A DNA stretch of 64,000 nt from JAFGTX01 sp942492225 (GCA_942492225.1 CALODS010000077.1:1-64000), one strand, 5' to 3'; numbered from the stretch's first letter, positions 8,868-16,662 are shown. Made by a program: numbers and translations. The notes: generated from the sequence alone by a model not told the origin.

Positions 8868-8930
8868 GTTGTTTTTTTGATTTAATGTCTCTGAATGAAC
8901 CCCATATTACTGAATTAAAGGAGAATTACT

Positions 8931-9398
8931 ATGCCCATCAACAAAAGAGAAAGTATGATTTTTACAGTATTAATGTGTGCATTTATGGTGTTTTTCATGA
9001 GTGTATATAATGTCGCCCGTATTCACGGTCTTAACTCTGAGCTCATGAAAATGGCTTGGTTAGGATTTCCCTTAGCATTTGTTATTGCACTCTTTAGTGA
9101 TTTATTGATCGTCGGACCGATTGCAAAAAATATTGCCTTCAAAATAATAGGCGTCAATTCGCCAACATGGAAAAAAGTTATTGTTATTTCAACGTGTATG
9201 GTTAGTGGAATGGTGCTTCTTATGTCACTTTTTGGTGCCATCGTTGGCGTAGGTTTTTCGTCGAAAACTCTAATGATATGGCTTTATAACATACCCGCTA
9301 ATTTCATTGTTGCTTTACCTTTGCAAATGATCATAGCAGGACCATTTGTTAGACTTGTCTTTCGAAGAGCTTTTCCAGAAGGTTGTATCGCTTATTAA
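8931..9398 (+). CDS. DUF2798 family membrane protein
   Basis: A 155-residue, four-helix integral membrane protein made of two related halves. Each begins with a Met/Phe-rich helix (FMVFFMSVYNVARIHG and SGMVLLMSLFGAIVGVGF) and ends with a helix closing in a GP motif (VGPIAKNI, AGPFVRLVF). This duplicated pattern is characteristic of DUF2798. Function is unknown. The ATG at 8931 is preceded by AAAGGAG. It is a single-gene unit with its own promoter and a structured leader, followed by the bidirectional hairpin at 9428-9455. Confidence 0.85.
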   Translation: MPINKRESMIFTVLMCAFMVFFMSVYNVARIHGLNSELMKMAWLGFPLAFVIALFSDLLIVGPIAKNIAFKIIGVNSPTWKKVIVISTCMVSGMVLLMSLFGAIVGVGFSSKTLMIWLYNIPANFIVALPLQMIIAGPFVRLVFRRAFPEGCIAY

Positions 9399-9427
9399 AA
9401 TTAGATACTTAAATCATGACTCAAAAA

Positions 9428-9461
9428 ATGCACAGCGTATAATCACGCTGTGCATTCATAA
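9428..9461 (-). terminator. Terminator of the queuosine-salvage operon
   Basis: ATGCACAGCG (9428-9437) and CGCTGTGCAT (9446-9455) form a perfect 10-bp stem with an 8-base loop. On the minus strand it is followed by TTTTTT, so it terminates the yhhQ transcript; on the plus strand the T-run is poor. Confidence 0.85.
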
Positions 9462-9463
9462 AT

Positions 9464-10147
9464 CTATATTGTTTCTATAGGTGTAATATGACGCATCCAG
9501 TATACAAATGGTGTATCAACAACACTTGTCACAATTTTAATCACATATGAGAACCAGAATATCTCCATGACGACTTCAAAAGGCATAACCCCTAAGAAAG
9601 CAATAATTGTAAAAATCGCTGTGTCGATTGCTTGACTCACCAAAGTACTGCCATTGTTACGAATCCACAATTGATTTCTAGAACCATACTTTAACTTAAT
9701 CTTATCAAACAGGTAAACATCTAAGGTTTGGCTTATTAAATAAGCGATTAAAGACCCCAATGTAATTCTTGGAAGTAATGTAAATAATGTTTCTAATGCA
9801 CCTTGTGCAAAATCATATTGATTTGGTGCAAACAATAAAGAGATTTGCGTGATAGCAGTAAAAGAAATCAACATGACAAACCCAATATAAACAGCCTTTT
9901 GTGCTTGTTTTCTACCATACTTTTCATTAATAAGGTCTGTCGCTAGAAATATACTTCCATACATAATGTTACCAAGCGTTGCACTAATACCAAATAAATC
10001 AACCATTTTAACCACTTGAATATTTGCAGCAACAATCGCAAAACCAATCCAAACGTAAAGTCCTGTTAAACCAAATAATTTATAAACACCTACTAATAAA
10101 CAAAACTGTACAACGATAAATATTACCCATAATAATTCGTTACTCAT
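9464..10147 (-). CDS. yhhQ: Queuosine precursor transporter YhhQ (VUT family)
   Basis: The 227-residue protein has about six membrane helices and the conserved core of COG1738: FGISATLGNIMYGSIFLATDLINEKYGRK and SLIAYLISQTLDVYLFDKIK, then the late NNGSTLVSQAIDTAIF. E. coli YhhQ takes up preQ0 and preQ1, precursors of the tRNA wobble base queuosine. It overlaps the end of the upstream radical SAM gene by 8 bases, so the two are translationally coupled, and the operon starts with a candidate preQ1-I riboswitch. Specificity in this lineage (preQ1 or queuine) cannot be told from sequence. Confidence 0.92.
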   Translation of the reverse strand: MSNELLWVIFIVVQFCLLVGVYKLFGLTGLYVWIGFAIVAANIQVVKMVDLFGISATLGNIMYGSIFLATDLINEKYGRKQAQKAVYIGFVMLISFTAITQISLLFAPNQYDFAQGALETLFTLLPRITLGSLIAYLISQTLDVYLFDKIKLKYGSRNQLWIRNNGSTLVSQAIDTAIFTIIAFLGVMPFEVVMEIFWFSYVIKIVTSVVDTPFVYWMRHITPIETI

Positions 10148-10844
10148 TGTCTCCTCCTACACCAAAATCAGTATTATGCCATAGAACCTCAATCATAGGT
10201 TCTTCCTCTAGATAAGCATATTCTTTTTCAAACCATTGAATCAACTGTGGATCACTTTGAATATCAGTTGAGTTATCAACAAATACATTCACACATCCAC
10301 GTTCAAAATACGCTTCAAGAATACGAATATCTTCTTGAATCATTTCTTTGGTTTGACCTTTTATGCCGACCATTAGACATACAGAAGAAAAATGTTCTGA
10401 AACTTCTTTTGGTGACTGAAACACAACACCTTTTTTGAGAACCTTGTTTCTGAAAGTATCATTAAATGTTTCAATACCTGTTTTGAAGACAATTTTTGCA
10501 TTAAAAAAGTCCCGAATTTCATCCAACCGGTTACGATACATAAAATGACTCTCAAAATATAGGGTTTCAATCTCTTTTTCTTCCGCTATATCTCTAATGT
10601 CTTTAAGAGTCTCGGTTGGTAATTCGAAACAACTACCTGAATTTATTATTTCTAATTGTTTGTAGTGCCCAGTAATAGACTTAAGCACTTCTTTGTTTAA
10701 TTCGATGATTTCATCTATATCATTCGAATTATCATGAATGTAATCGCAAAATGAACACTGTCCCCATTGGCAATCTGTTGATTTTAACAACACGATTTCA
10801 CGGGCATTCTTTTTGTCGATGACACTATATCTTTCAATTGACAT
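10140..10844 (-). CDS. Radical SAM protein, candidate queuine lyase (QueL)
   Basis: A 234-residue cytoplasmic radical SAM enzyme. The 4Fe-4S ligands are in DCQWGQCSFCDY, a Cx4Cx2C variant of the usual Cx3Cx2C, near residue 25. Later segments fit the barrel (LEIINSGSCFELP, TLYFESHFMYRNR, IVFKTGIETFND, CLMVGIKGQTKEMI). I chose the ATG at 10844, 9 bases after AAGGAG; the ATG at 10850 is too close to the site. A queuine lyase (QueL), a radical SAM enzyme releasing preQ1 from queuine, is known from gut clostridia. The overlap with yhhQ and the preQ1-type riboswitch in front make that the best guess. The exact subfamily is not confirmed. Confidence 0.7.
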   Translation of the reverse strand: MSIERYSVIDKKNAREIVLLKSTDCQWGQCSFCDYIHDNSNDIDEIIELNKEVLKSITGHYKQLEIINSGSCFELPTETLKDIRDIAEEKEIETLYFESHFMYRNRLDEIRDFFNAKIVFKTGIETFNDTFRNKVLKKGVVFQSPKEVSEHFSSVCLMVGIKGQTKEMIQEDIRILEAYFERGCVNVFVDNSTDIQSDPQLIQWFEKEYAYLEEEPMIEVLWHNTDFGVGGDNE

Positions 10845-10853
10845 ATACATCAA

Positions 10854-10890
10854 CTCCTTGTTTTTTATAGTGGGTTACCAAGTAAACACT
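10854..10890 (-). promoter_or_regulatory. Candidate preQ1-I riboswitch controlling the radical SAM-yhhQ operon
   Basis: The minus-strand leader reads, in order, AGTG (10890-10887), loop TTTACTTGG, GTAACC, CACT (10872-10869), an A-rich tail ATAAAAAA, then CAAGGAG (10860-10854). AGTG/CACT forms P1. CTTG in the loop (10882-10879) pairs with CAAG in the tail (10860-10857), giving the H-type pseudoknot of preQ1-I riboswitches. The core GTAACCCA and A-rich tail closely resemble the Thermoanaerobacter preQ1 aptamer. The pseudoknot would cover the Shine-Dalgarno, so preQ1 should repress translation. P1 is short (4 bp). Confidence 0.75.
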
Positions 10891-10973
10891 CTTAAAGACG
10901 TTTTTCAGTATAACACATATACTTGCTCTATCATACCAATAAATACAATCTAATGACTATACAGTATAATTAT

Positions 10974-11002
10974 TTGTAAATTACAGACTATTCTGTTATA
11001 CT
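10974..11002 (+). promoter_or_regulatory. Sigma-A type promoter for the leader peptide/MFS transcript
   Basis: TTGTAA (10974-10979), 17 bases, TATACT (10997-11002). Transcription would start near 11009, about 20 nt before the leader-peptide ATG and about 250 nt before the MFS start. Confidence 0.65.
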
Positions 11003-11027
11003 CAACACTAGAAAGACGGAGGAAACA

Positions 11028-11126
11028 ATGGTAGACAATCAATTTGCAAAATCAACAATGTTAAATAGATTACCTTCTGCGATTTTTGATCGAACTGGAA
11101 CAAAAAACGCGATTGGATTAGTTTAA
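11028..11126 (+). CDS. Candidate 32-residue leader peptide upstream of the MFS exporter
   Basis: A short frame of 32 codons begins with ATG at 11028, 6 bases after a strong CGGAGG site, and ends with TAA at 11124-11126. It lies between a good promoter and tandem terminators that precede the MFS gene. The peptide (begins MVDNQFAKSTMLNR, ends TKNAIGLV) matches nothing I recognise and has no membrane or export signal. Position and ribosome binding site suggest a cis-acting leader peptide whose translation controls downstream termination, as in antibiotic-inducible efflux genes. A chance short frame is possible. Confidence 0.55.
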   Translation: MVDNQFAKSTMLNRLPSAIFDRTGTKNAIGLV

Positions 11127-11145
11127 TTTAATAATGGTAAATTTT

Positions 11146-11233
11146 GTAAGTTGCTTATAAATATATTTTTGATAGTTTATCAGGCAAATGGCCTGATTTT
11201 TTTGAGTCTACAACTTACGTGGGCTCTTTTTTT
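11146..11233 (+). promoter_or_regulatory. Tandem terminator/antiterminator leader before the MFS gene
   Basis: Terminator 1: ATCAGGC (11179-11185), loop AAATG, GCCTGAT (11191-11197), seven T. Terminator 2: GAGTC (11204-11208), 13-base loop, GGCTC (11222-11226), seven T. A distant 8-mer GTAAGTTG (11146-11153) is perfectly complementary to CAACTTAC (11211-11218), the loop of terminator 2, so a long-range stem competes with the second hairpin. The arrangement is that of an attenuator. Confidence 0.65.
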
Positions 11234-11257
11234 GTTAGTACAATTAGGAGAAAAATA

Positions 11258-12433
11258 ATGAACATAAAATCAAATATAAAAAAAGACTACCTTTACCTCT
11301 TCCTTTCAACAGCTGGCCTATCAAATGCTATCTGGGTCTTATACCTTGCTTACAAAGGCATGAGCCTAGTTGAGATAGGAATACTAGAATCAATCTTTCA
11401 CTTTACTTCATTCACAATGGAACTTCCTACAGGTATTATCGCTGATCACTTCGGTCGTAAAACATCTAGAGTATTGGGACGTATAATGATCTGTATCGGA
11501 ACACTCATTATGATACAAACAGGCCTTTTCTGGGGATTCGCATTATCCTTTGTTTTTCAGGCCCTTGGTTACAATTTGGAATCCGGAGCAGGTGATGCCT
11601 TAATTTATGATACTCTCCTTACCCTTAATGAGGAAGATTCATACATGAAAATAAAAGGTCGTCAGGAATGGTCTTATCAAACGGCTTCTGTGTTTGCCCT
11701 TATTGTTGGTGGTTACGTTGCTACTTTCAGTTATGACTTGGCTTACCTCATAACGCTGGTTATTAATATATTAGCCCTGATACAGTCCTTTTCATTTGTT
11801 GAACCTACTCTCCATAAAAAAGACGAAATGCAGCGTTTTAGCATTATTGGACATCTTAAAAATAGTGCAACGGCAATTCATGAAAATCGACAAATTTTAA
11901 CTTATGTTTTTTTTATTGAAAGTTACTCAGTTTTATATACCGCTGTATACTTCTATATTCAAAACTATTTTAAATCAATTGGTCGAAATGAATTTTGGAT
12001 TGGCTCTGTTTTGGCAATTGCAGCGGTAGCAAGTTTGATTACATCCACCAAAGCCTATAAAATAGAAAGTTTTCTTGGTCGAAAAAAACTTATTTATATC
12101 AGTGGTATACTCGGTCTCCTATTCTTTGGTGTTGTTGGTTATACGACTCTAGACACTGCCGGTTTTATAGGACTTACAATGGTTGAAAGTTTATTGTTTG
12201 TTGTTTTTTCTGATTACATTAACCAGTTGATTCCTTCGGAAAGTAGAGCCACGTTATTATCCTTCAAAGCAATGATGTTTAGTGTCATGATGATTGTCTT
12301 CTTCCCAATTATTGGTTGGCTTGCGGATCAATATGGTTTTGATTTTGCTTTCCAAGGTCTATTTATTGCTGCAGTACCTGTAATGGTTTACACAGGTTAT
12401 AAATTACATGGTCAACTTTCTAAAGATTATTAG
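11258..12433 (+). CDS. MFS transporter, drug-exporter-like
   Basis: From the ATG at 11258, 8 bases after TTAGGAG, the product is 391 residues with 10-12 predicted membrane helices. The MFS signature loop between helices 2 and 3 is present (GIIADHFGRKTSRVLG), with a second copy around the middle (YKIESFLGRKKLIYISG). The closest general pattern is the proton-driven multidrug or macrolide-type exporters, but the substrate is unknown. A longer frame extends to 11219 but would run through terminator 2, so it is rejected. Expression is probably controlled by the leader peptide and tandem terminators in front. Confidence 0.85.
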   Translation: MNIKSNIKKDYLYLFLSTAGLSNAIWVLYLAYKGMSLVEIGILESIFHFTSFTMELPTGIIADHFGRKTSRVLGRIMICIGTLIMIQTGLFWGFALSFVFQALGYNLESGAGDALIYDTLLTLNEEDSYMKIKGRQEWSYQTASVFALIVGGYVATFSYDLAYLITLVINILALIQSFSFVEPTLHKKDEMQRFSIIGHLKNSATAIHENRQILTYVFFIESYSVLYTAVYFYIQNYFKSIGRNEFWIGSVLAIAAVASLITSTKAYKIESFLGRKKLIYISGILGLLFFGVVGYTTLDTAGFIGLTMVESLLFVVFSDYINQLIPSESRATLLSFKAMMFSVMMIVFFPIIGWLADQYGFDFAFQGLFIAAVPVMVYTGYKLHGQLSKDY

Positions 12434-12474
12434 ATAATGCATTTAAAATATATTTTGCTTATCCTATAAGATAA

Positions 12475-12510
12475 ACAAAAGGCTTTCTCATCACTGAGAA
12501 AGCCTTTTTG
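12475..12510. terminator. Bidirectional terminator between the MFS and MscS genes
   Basis: GGCTTTCTCA (12481-12490), loop TCAC, TGAGAAAGCC (12495-12504) followed by TTTTT; preceded by an A-run, so it also works for the convergent mscS gene. Confidence 0.9.
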
Positions 12511-12520
12511 TGTTTGTTTT

Positions 12521-13318
12521 TTAATTATTATTAATTTTTACATCCATGTGAGGATATGGAATATTAATGTCCGCCTCATCAAATGCCGCTTTTACTTGTT
12601 CTATCAAGTCAAAATGCACTATCCAGTAATTTGTCGCCTCACACCATACACGTACAGTAAATTCTATTGCACTATCAGCGTGTGCTGACATTCTTACAAA
12701 TGGTTCAGGACTATCAACAATCAATTCATGGGCCATAATGACACGATTGATAATTGCTTTTACTTCAGTTGTTGATGACTCATACCCAACACCAAAGACC
12801 AAATCTACTCGACGCATATTATTTGCTGAATAGTTGATGATACTACCATTTGACAAAATACCATTTGGAATCACAATTTGTTTATTATCTGGTGTTGTTA
12901 AATAAGTATAAAAAATTGTAATTTTAGATACGGTTCCAGCATGCCCACCACCATCAATAAATTCATCTACCACAAAAGGTTTTAATATCAGTATTAAAAC
13001 ACCTCCTGCAAAGTTAGACAAACTACCTTGTAGTGCAAGACCTATTGCTAGACCCATTGCACCAAGTAAGGTAATGAATGTTGTCATGTGAACTCCAAGC
13101 ATTCCTGCTACTGTAATAATTAGCAATACCTTAAATACCATGCGAATCAGAGATTCTAAAAATAGTCGAACCGTCTTATCCATTGTACTTTTTTGAAATG
13201 CTGTATCAATGAGTTTCACAAGATATTTGATGACTTTTAATCCAATTACCAAAACTAATAATGCATAAAATACCGATATTCCCATCTCATACACCAAATC
13301 CAATAACTTTTCTATCAT
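12521..13318 (-). CDS. MscS-family small-conductance mechanosensitive channel
   Basis: The 265-residue product has three N-terminal membrane helices. The pore-lining third helix and its continuation read LLGAMGLAIGLALQGSLSNFAGGVLILILKPF, with the Gly/Ala packing pattern of MscS TM3. Then come the beta domain (VSKITIFYTYLTTPDNKQIVIPNGIL, the MscS PNG motif) and the C-terminal alpha/beta domain. It opens under membrane tension and releases solutes during hypo-osmotic shock. I chose the ATG at 13318, which has AAGGAGG 7 bases upstream; the frame continues to 13369 but without a binding site. Confidence 0.93.
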   Translation of the reverse strand: MIEKLLDLVYEMGISVFYALLVLVIGLKVIKYLVKLIDTAFQKSTMDKTVRLFLESLIRMVFKVLLIITVAGMLGVHMTTFITLLGAMGLAIGLALQGSLSNFAGGVLILILKPFVVDEFIDGGGHAGTVSKITIFYTYLTTPDNKQIVIPNGILSNGSIINYSANNMRRVDLVFGVGYESSTTEVKAIINRVIMAHELIVDSPEPFVRMSAHADSAIEFTVRVWCEATNYWIVHFDLIEQVKAAFDEADINIPYPHMDVKINNN

Positions 13319-13443
13319 ATGTAGCCTCCTTACAATCAAACTATATACCCATATTATAACGAATTTCACGAATTGGATACATTCTTTGACTATATTTTTA
13401 TAAAAAGGGGTATAAATTTAATATCAATACTTAGGAGGTACTT

Positions 13444-13982
13444 ATGTTAAAGCATATCCCCAACATTCTAACGACCATTCGTTTATTTCTTGTCCCACTA
13501 TTTGCCCTAATATATTTTTCTTCCATGCCCAATGCAATGGCCATTTCTCTTGCTATATTTGTTATCGCTGGTATTACTGACGTACTCGATGGCTATATTG
13601 CCAGACGATTTGAACTTATTTCTGCTATTGGAATTGCCCTTGATCCCCTAGCAGATAAACTCATGCTGCTAACAACTTTAACGTGTTTATATATTTCTGG
13701 TTATTTACCCTTTATCATACTGGCTATTATGTACATAAAAGAGTTTACGATGATGATTACAGGTGTTTTTATGTACTTCCAGAAAGAAAAATTGTTGTTC
13801 CATCTAACATATTTGGAAAACTTGCGACTGTTATATTTTCTGTAGCCGTTGTTATGACTATGTTATCACCAAATGGAACTATTCATATCATTTTACTTTA
13901 TATTGCACTCCTCTTTAAGCTAATTGCTTTTGGGAGTTATATTATTCATTTCTTTACAACAACAAAAAAACAAATGGGATAA
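13444..13982 (+). pseudogene. pgsA: CDP-diacylglycerol-glycerol-3-phosphate 3-phosphatidyltransferase PgsA with a frameshift
   Basis: The N-terminal frame (13444-13791) carries the CDP-alcohol phosphotransferase motif in full, DVLDGYIARRFELISAIGIALDPLADK. After FQKEK the reading jumps to the -1 frame, where IVVPSNIFGKLATV continues the family pattern to the stop at 13980-13982. The break is at AAAAA (13787-13791); one extra A would restore a continuous protein of about 179 residues. PgsA makes phosphatidylglycerophosphate and is usually essential. The break may therefore be a sequencing error in a homopolymer, a slippage-corrected site, or a dead paralogue. The ATG at 13444 follows TAGGAGGT. 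Confidence 0.85.
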
Positions 13983-13997
13983 GCCATTTGTTTTTTG
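13965..13997 (+). terminator. Terminator of pgsA
   Basis: AAAAAACAAATGG (13965-13977) and CCATTTGTTTTTT (13984-13996) form a long stem with a 6-base loop. The pgsA stop codon lies inside the loop. Confidence 0.85.
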
Positions 13998-14054
13998 TTT
14001 GTAAGAAGCTATAATATTTAAGTCTTACAAAATGTCATAATATCATCCATTTTA

Positions 14055-14771
14055 CTATTCAGTAAATTGTTTTACTAAATCTTTCATATAATCTGCTTCC
14101 ATATATCCTGGAACACCACCTAATAAAATACCTTCAGGTGTAATAAAATAAGTTGTTGGTGTACCCGACACCATATATGCAGCCGCAACGTCACCTTTAC
14201 TATCAAGTAAAACTGGCATTGTGTAACCCTTTTTGTCAATAAAAGACTTAACGTCTTCATAATCTTGGGCAATATCAACTGCTAGAACTACCACGTCTTC
14301 ATTTTCATCCATTACTTCTTGTAGATGAGGTAATTCTTTAATACAGTAACTTCACCATGTCGTCCAGAAATTAAGGAGAACTAATTTGCCTCTATAATCA
14401 CTGAGCTGTACAACTTCTCCCTCTAAATTCTTTAATGCAAAATCTGGTGCTATTTCATCTTTAGCAAGTATTGCATCTGGGTATAGCATCCCAAGTACAA
14501 GATCTCGATCCATAACAGCTGGTGTTTCAGTTACAACCGTGTTTTCTCCAACTACCGTTGTTTCTTTAACAACCACTGGCTGTTCTGCTTCTAGTGTCAC
14601 TTCTTCCATTGTAACGTCAGCATTAACCTCTTCAGGAAGATTCACTTCTTCTGTCCTAAGTTCTTCAGCAGCAATTTCATTTGTATCAGCTACCTGCGGT
14701 GCTGCACAACCAACAAAGATGAGAACAACAGCCATTAGTATTGAAGCCACTAACCACTTGTTCTTCTTCAT
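14055..14771 (-). CDS. TlpA/ResA-like thioredoxin-fold lipoprotein with in-frame TGA at the redox motif (candidate selenoprotein)
   Basis: Two open pieces (14771-14355 and 14351-14055) are in the same frame and are separated only by a TGA codon at 14354-14352. Read through, the active site is NFWTTW-TGA-SYCIKELPHLQ, so TGA stands exactly where TlpA/ResA proteins have the first Cys of WCxxC; the second Cys is intact. The N-terminus is a lipoprotein signal (lipobox FVGC, C22), followed by an acidic Glu/Val-rich linker to about residue 95. APDFALKNLEGEVV and VSGTPTTYFITPEG (cis-Pro loop) complete the fold. Total length is 238 residues from the ATG at 14771. CcdA, the expected electron donor, is directly upstream. 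Either Sec insertion (UxxC) or a nonsense mutation. Confidence 0.75.
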
Positions 14772-14789
14772 ACAGTTCACATCCTTTCA

Positions 14790-15491
14790 CTATTTAATCA
14801 GTAGTTGACTAAGAACAATTACTTTATCAAATACGATCATTAAACCAAATACTACGAGTATTGCACCTGTCAAACGCGGAAACCATTTTGCGCCATTTTC
14901 AATGCGATCGAGAAAATTATTAAATTGATTCATAAACATTGCTGATAACATAAATGGTATTGCCATACCAATAGAATATATAGCCAATAGATAAACACCA
15001 TGTCCAATGGTCTCACTTGTACCGGCATAGATTAAGATGGAAGCCAATACAGGACCAAAACATGGTGACCAACCTGCCGCGAAAGCAACGCCCATAATAT
15101 AGGCACCACTTTTTCCGTTGATTTTAACAGGAAATTGCATTCGGTTTTCTTTTTTTAAAAATTTAAACTTCAATAAACCAAGCATATTTAAACCAAATAG
15201 TATTATTATCACACCACTTAGCTTTGAAAACAGCGATTTGTACTTAATAAATAATTGACCTAATACACTTGCAGACGTACCCATTATCATAAAGATTGTT
15301 GTAAATCCTAATATGAAAAATAGTGTCCGTCCCATCATGACCTTCCTTGATGGCATATGATCTGTTTCTCCGTATCCTGAGATATACATAATGTATGCAG
15401 GCACGAGAGGTAAAATACATGGTGAAAAGAATGATAATAGACCAGCAATAAATGCCATGGTTGTAGATATTTCTTGTGCAAACAAATGCAT
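14790..15491 (-). CDS. ccdA: CcdA-type membrane thiol:disulfide electron carrier
   Basis: A 233-residue DsbD-beta/CcdA protein with six membrane helices. The two redox cysteines are in FFSPCILPLVPAYIMY (helix 1) and GWSPCFGPVLASIL (helix 4), as in the family. It moves reducing equivalents from cytoplasmic thioredoxin across the membrane to extracytoplasmic TlpA/ResA proteins. The start ATG (15491) has a GGGGGG run 3-4 bases away; the longer frame upstream has no support. The TlpA-like gene begins 18 bases after its stop, so they form one operon. The partner carries a TGA in its redox motif. Confidence 0.93.
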   Translation of the reverse strand: MHLFAQEISTTMAFIAGLLSFFSPCILPLVPAYIMYISGYGETDHMPSRKVMMGRTLFFILGFTTIFMIMGTSASVLGQLFIKYKSLFSKLSGVIIILFGLNMLGLLKFKFLKKENRMQFPVKINGKSGAYIMGVAFAAGWSPCFGPVLASILIYAGTSETIGHGVYLLAIYSIGMAIPFMLSAMFMNQFNNFLDRIENGAKWFPRLTGAILVVFGLMIVFDKVIVLSQLLIK

Positions 15492-15570
15492 TCCCCCCTT
15501 TTTTATATTATACACCAGAATACAGACGAAATAACACAAATGATAAAAGTTATCATTTTGTTCACAAAAA

Positions 15571-15602
15571 AACATGCAAATTTTCTTTGCATGTTTTTTT
15601 AA
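15571..15602 (-). terminator. Bidirectional terminator between the M42 peptidase and ccdA genes
   Basis: CATGCAAA and TTTGCATG (15573-15593) with flanking A and T runs on both sides; on the minus strand it ends the M42 peptidase transcript. Confidence 0.8.
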
Positions 15603-15606
15603 GCTA

Positions 15607-16662
15607 TTATTCTAATGGTTTTAAGTTTTCTTCACCGCTTAAATTTTTAATGAACCGAACCAACAAATCGATTTCTGATTCTATATCTAAAAGACTCACT
15701 ACTTCACTTGGCGAATGCATATAACGTAATGGTAATGAAACAAGGGCTACTGGAATACCTTTGCCTGAAAATCGAATTTTGTCGGCATCAGTACCTGTTC
15801 CTCGCGCTGTTATTTCCCACTGTAAAGGTTGATTCAGTTCTCTTGCAGCAACCTTTAACAAATCATTAATTTTTGTATTCACCTGTGAACCTTTTGCAAG
15901 AACAGGTCCACCACCAAGCTTTACATCACCATCTTTTTTGGGATCAAGTCCTGGATAATCTGTTGCAAACGTTACATCACAAGCGATACCTAATGATGGG
16001 TTGATATGACAAGCAGCAAAATGGGCACCACCCATCGTCGTTTCTTCATTTACAGTACTAACACCGTAAACACCAACTGATAAAGTTTCTGTAGATAAAC
16101 GTCTTAATACCTCAGCAACTATAAAGGCACCTGTACGGTTATCAAGGGCACGACCAACAATTCGATCATTCATTAAGTGAGCCATGTCCATATCGTAAAT
16201 AACATAATCCCCAGTGGCTACTTTTCCCTCTAATACTTCTTTAGAGTCAGCACCACAATCTATATAAATATCTTCTACTTTGACTTCCCCTTTTGAACCA
16301 CCTTGATGTTCTGCTTTTACACCCACAACACCATAAGTAACCTCATCACCGTGTAGGATTTGTACACGCATACCCAAAGCAAGTTTTGGGTTAATGCCAC
16401 CTGCTTTTGTCACATAGATTAAGCCTTTATCATCAATATATGTCACCATAAAAGATATTTCATCACAATGACCTGCAAGCATCACTTTGAAAGGTGCATC
16501 TGGATTCAAAACACCAATAGCACTGCCACTATGATCCGTTTCAATTCTATGAACAAATGGTTTCACATAAGACATCCATTTCTTCTGTATTGCGATTTCA
16601 TCACCCGATGGTGATGGTGTTTTTATTAATTCTTTTAAAAAATTCATTTGTTGTAAGTCCAT
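15607..16662 (-). CDS. M42-family metallo-aminopeptidase (FrvX/YsdC-like)
   Basis: A 351-residue M42 peptidase. Visible metal and catalytic motifs in order: LAGHCDEISFMV (first His and Asp), RALDNRTGAFI (bridging Asp), VNEETTMGGAH (catalytic Glu-Glu), CDVTFATDYPG (Asp ligand) and RYMHSPSEVV near the C-terminus (last His). Members form tetrahedral dodecamers that trim peptides in the cytoplasm, often glutamyl- or deblocking aminopeptidases. It stands as a single gene with its own terminator. Cellulase annotations sometimes given to this family are historical. Confidence 0.93.
   Translation of the reverse strand: MDLQQMNFLKELIKTPSPSGDEIAIQKKWMSYVKPFVHRIETDHSGSAIGVLNPDAPFKVMLAGHCDEISFMVTYIDDKGLIYVTKAGGINPKLALGMRVQILHGDEVTYGVVGVKAEHQGGSKGEVKVEDIYIDCGADSKEVLEGKVATGDYVIYDMDMAHLMNDRIVGRALDNRTGAFIVAEVLRRLSTETLSVGVYGVSTVNEETTMGGAHFAACHINPSLGIACDVTFATDYPGLDPKKDGDVKLGGGPVLAKGSQVNTKINDLLKVAARELNQPLQWEITARGTGTDADKIRFSGKGIPVALVSLPLRYMHSPSEVVSLLDIESEIDLLVRFIKNLSGEENLKPLE

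Noticed and set aside
11219..11257. Upstream extension of the MFS frame
   Set aside because: It would place the start inside the second terminator hairpin and lacks a ribosome binding site; ATG at 11258 has TTAGGAG.
13683..13982. Second pgsA-region frame as a separate gene
   Set aside because: Its start overlaps conserved pgsA coding sequence in the other frame; only the part after 13791 is real and continues pgsA.
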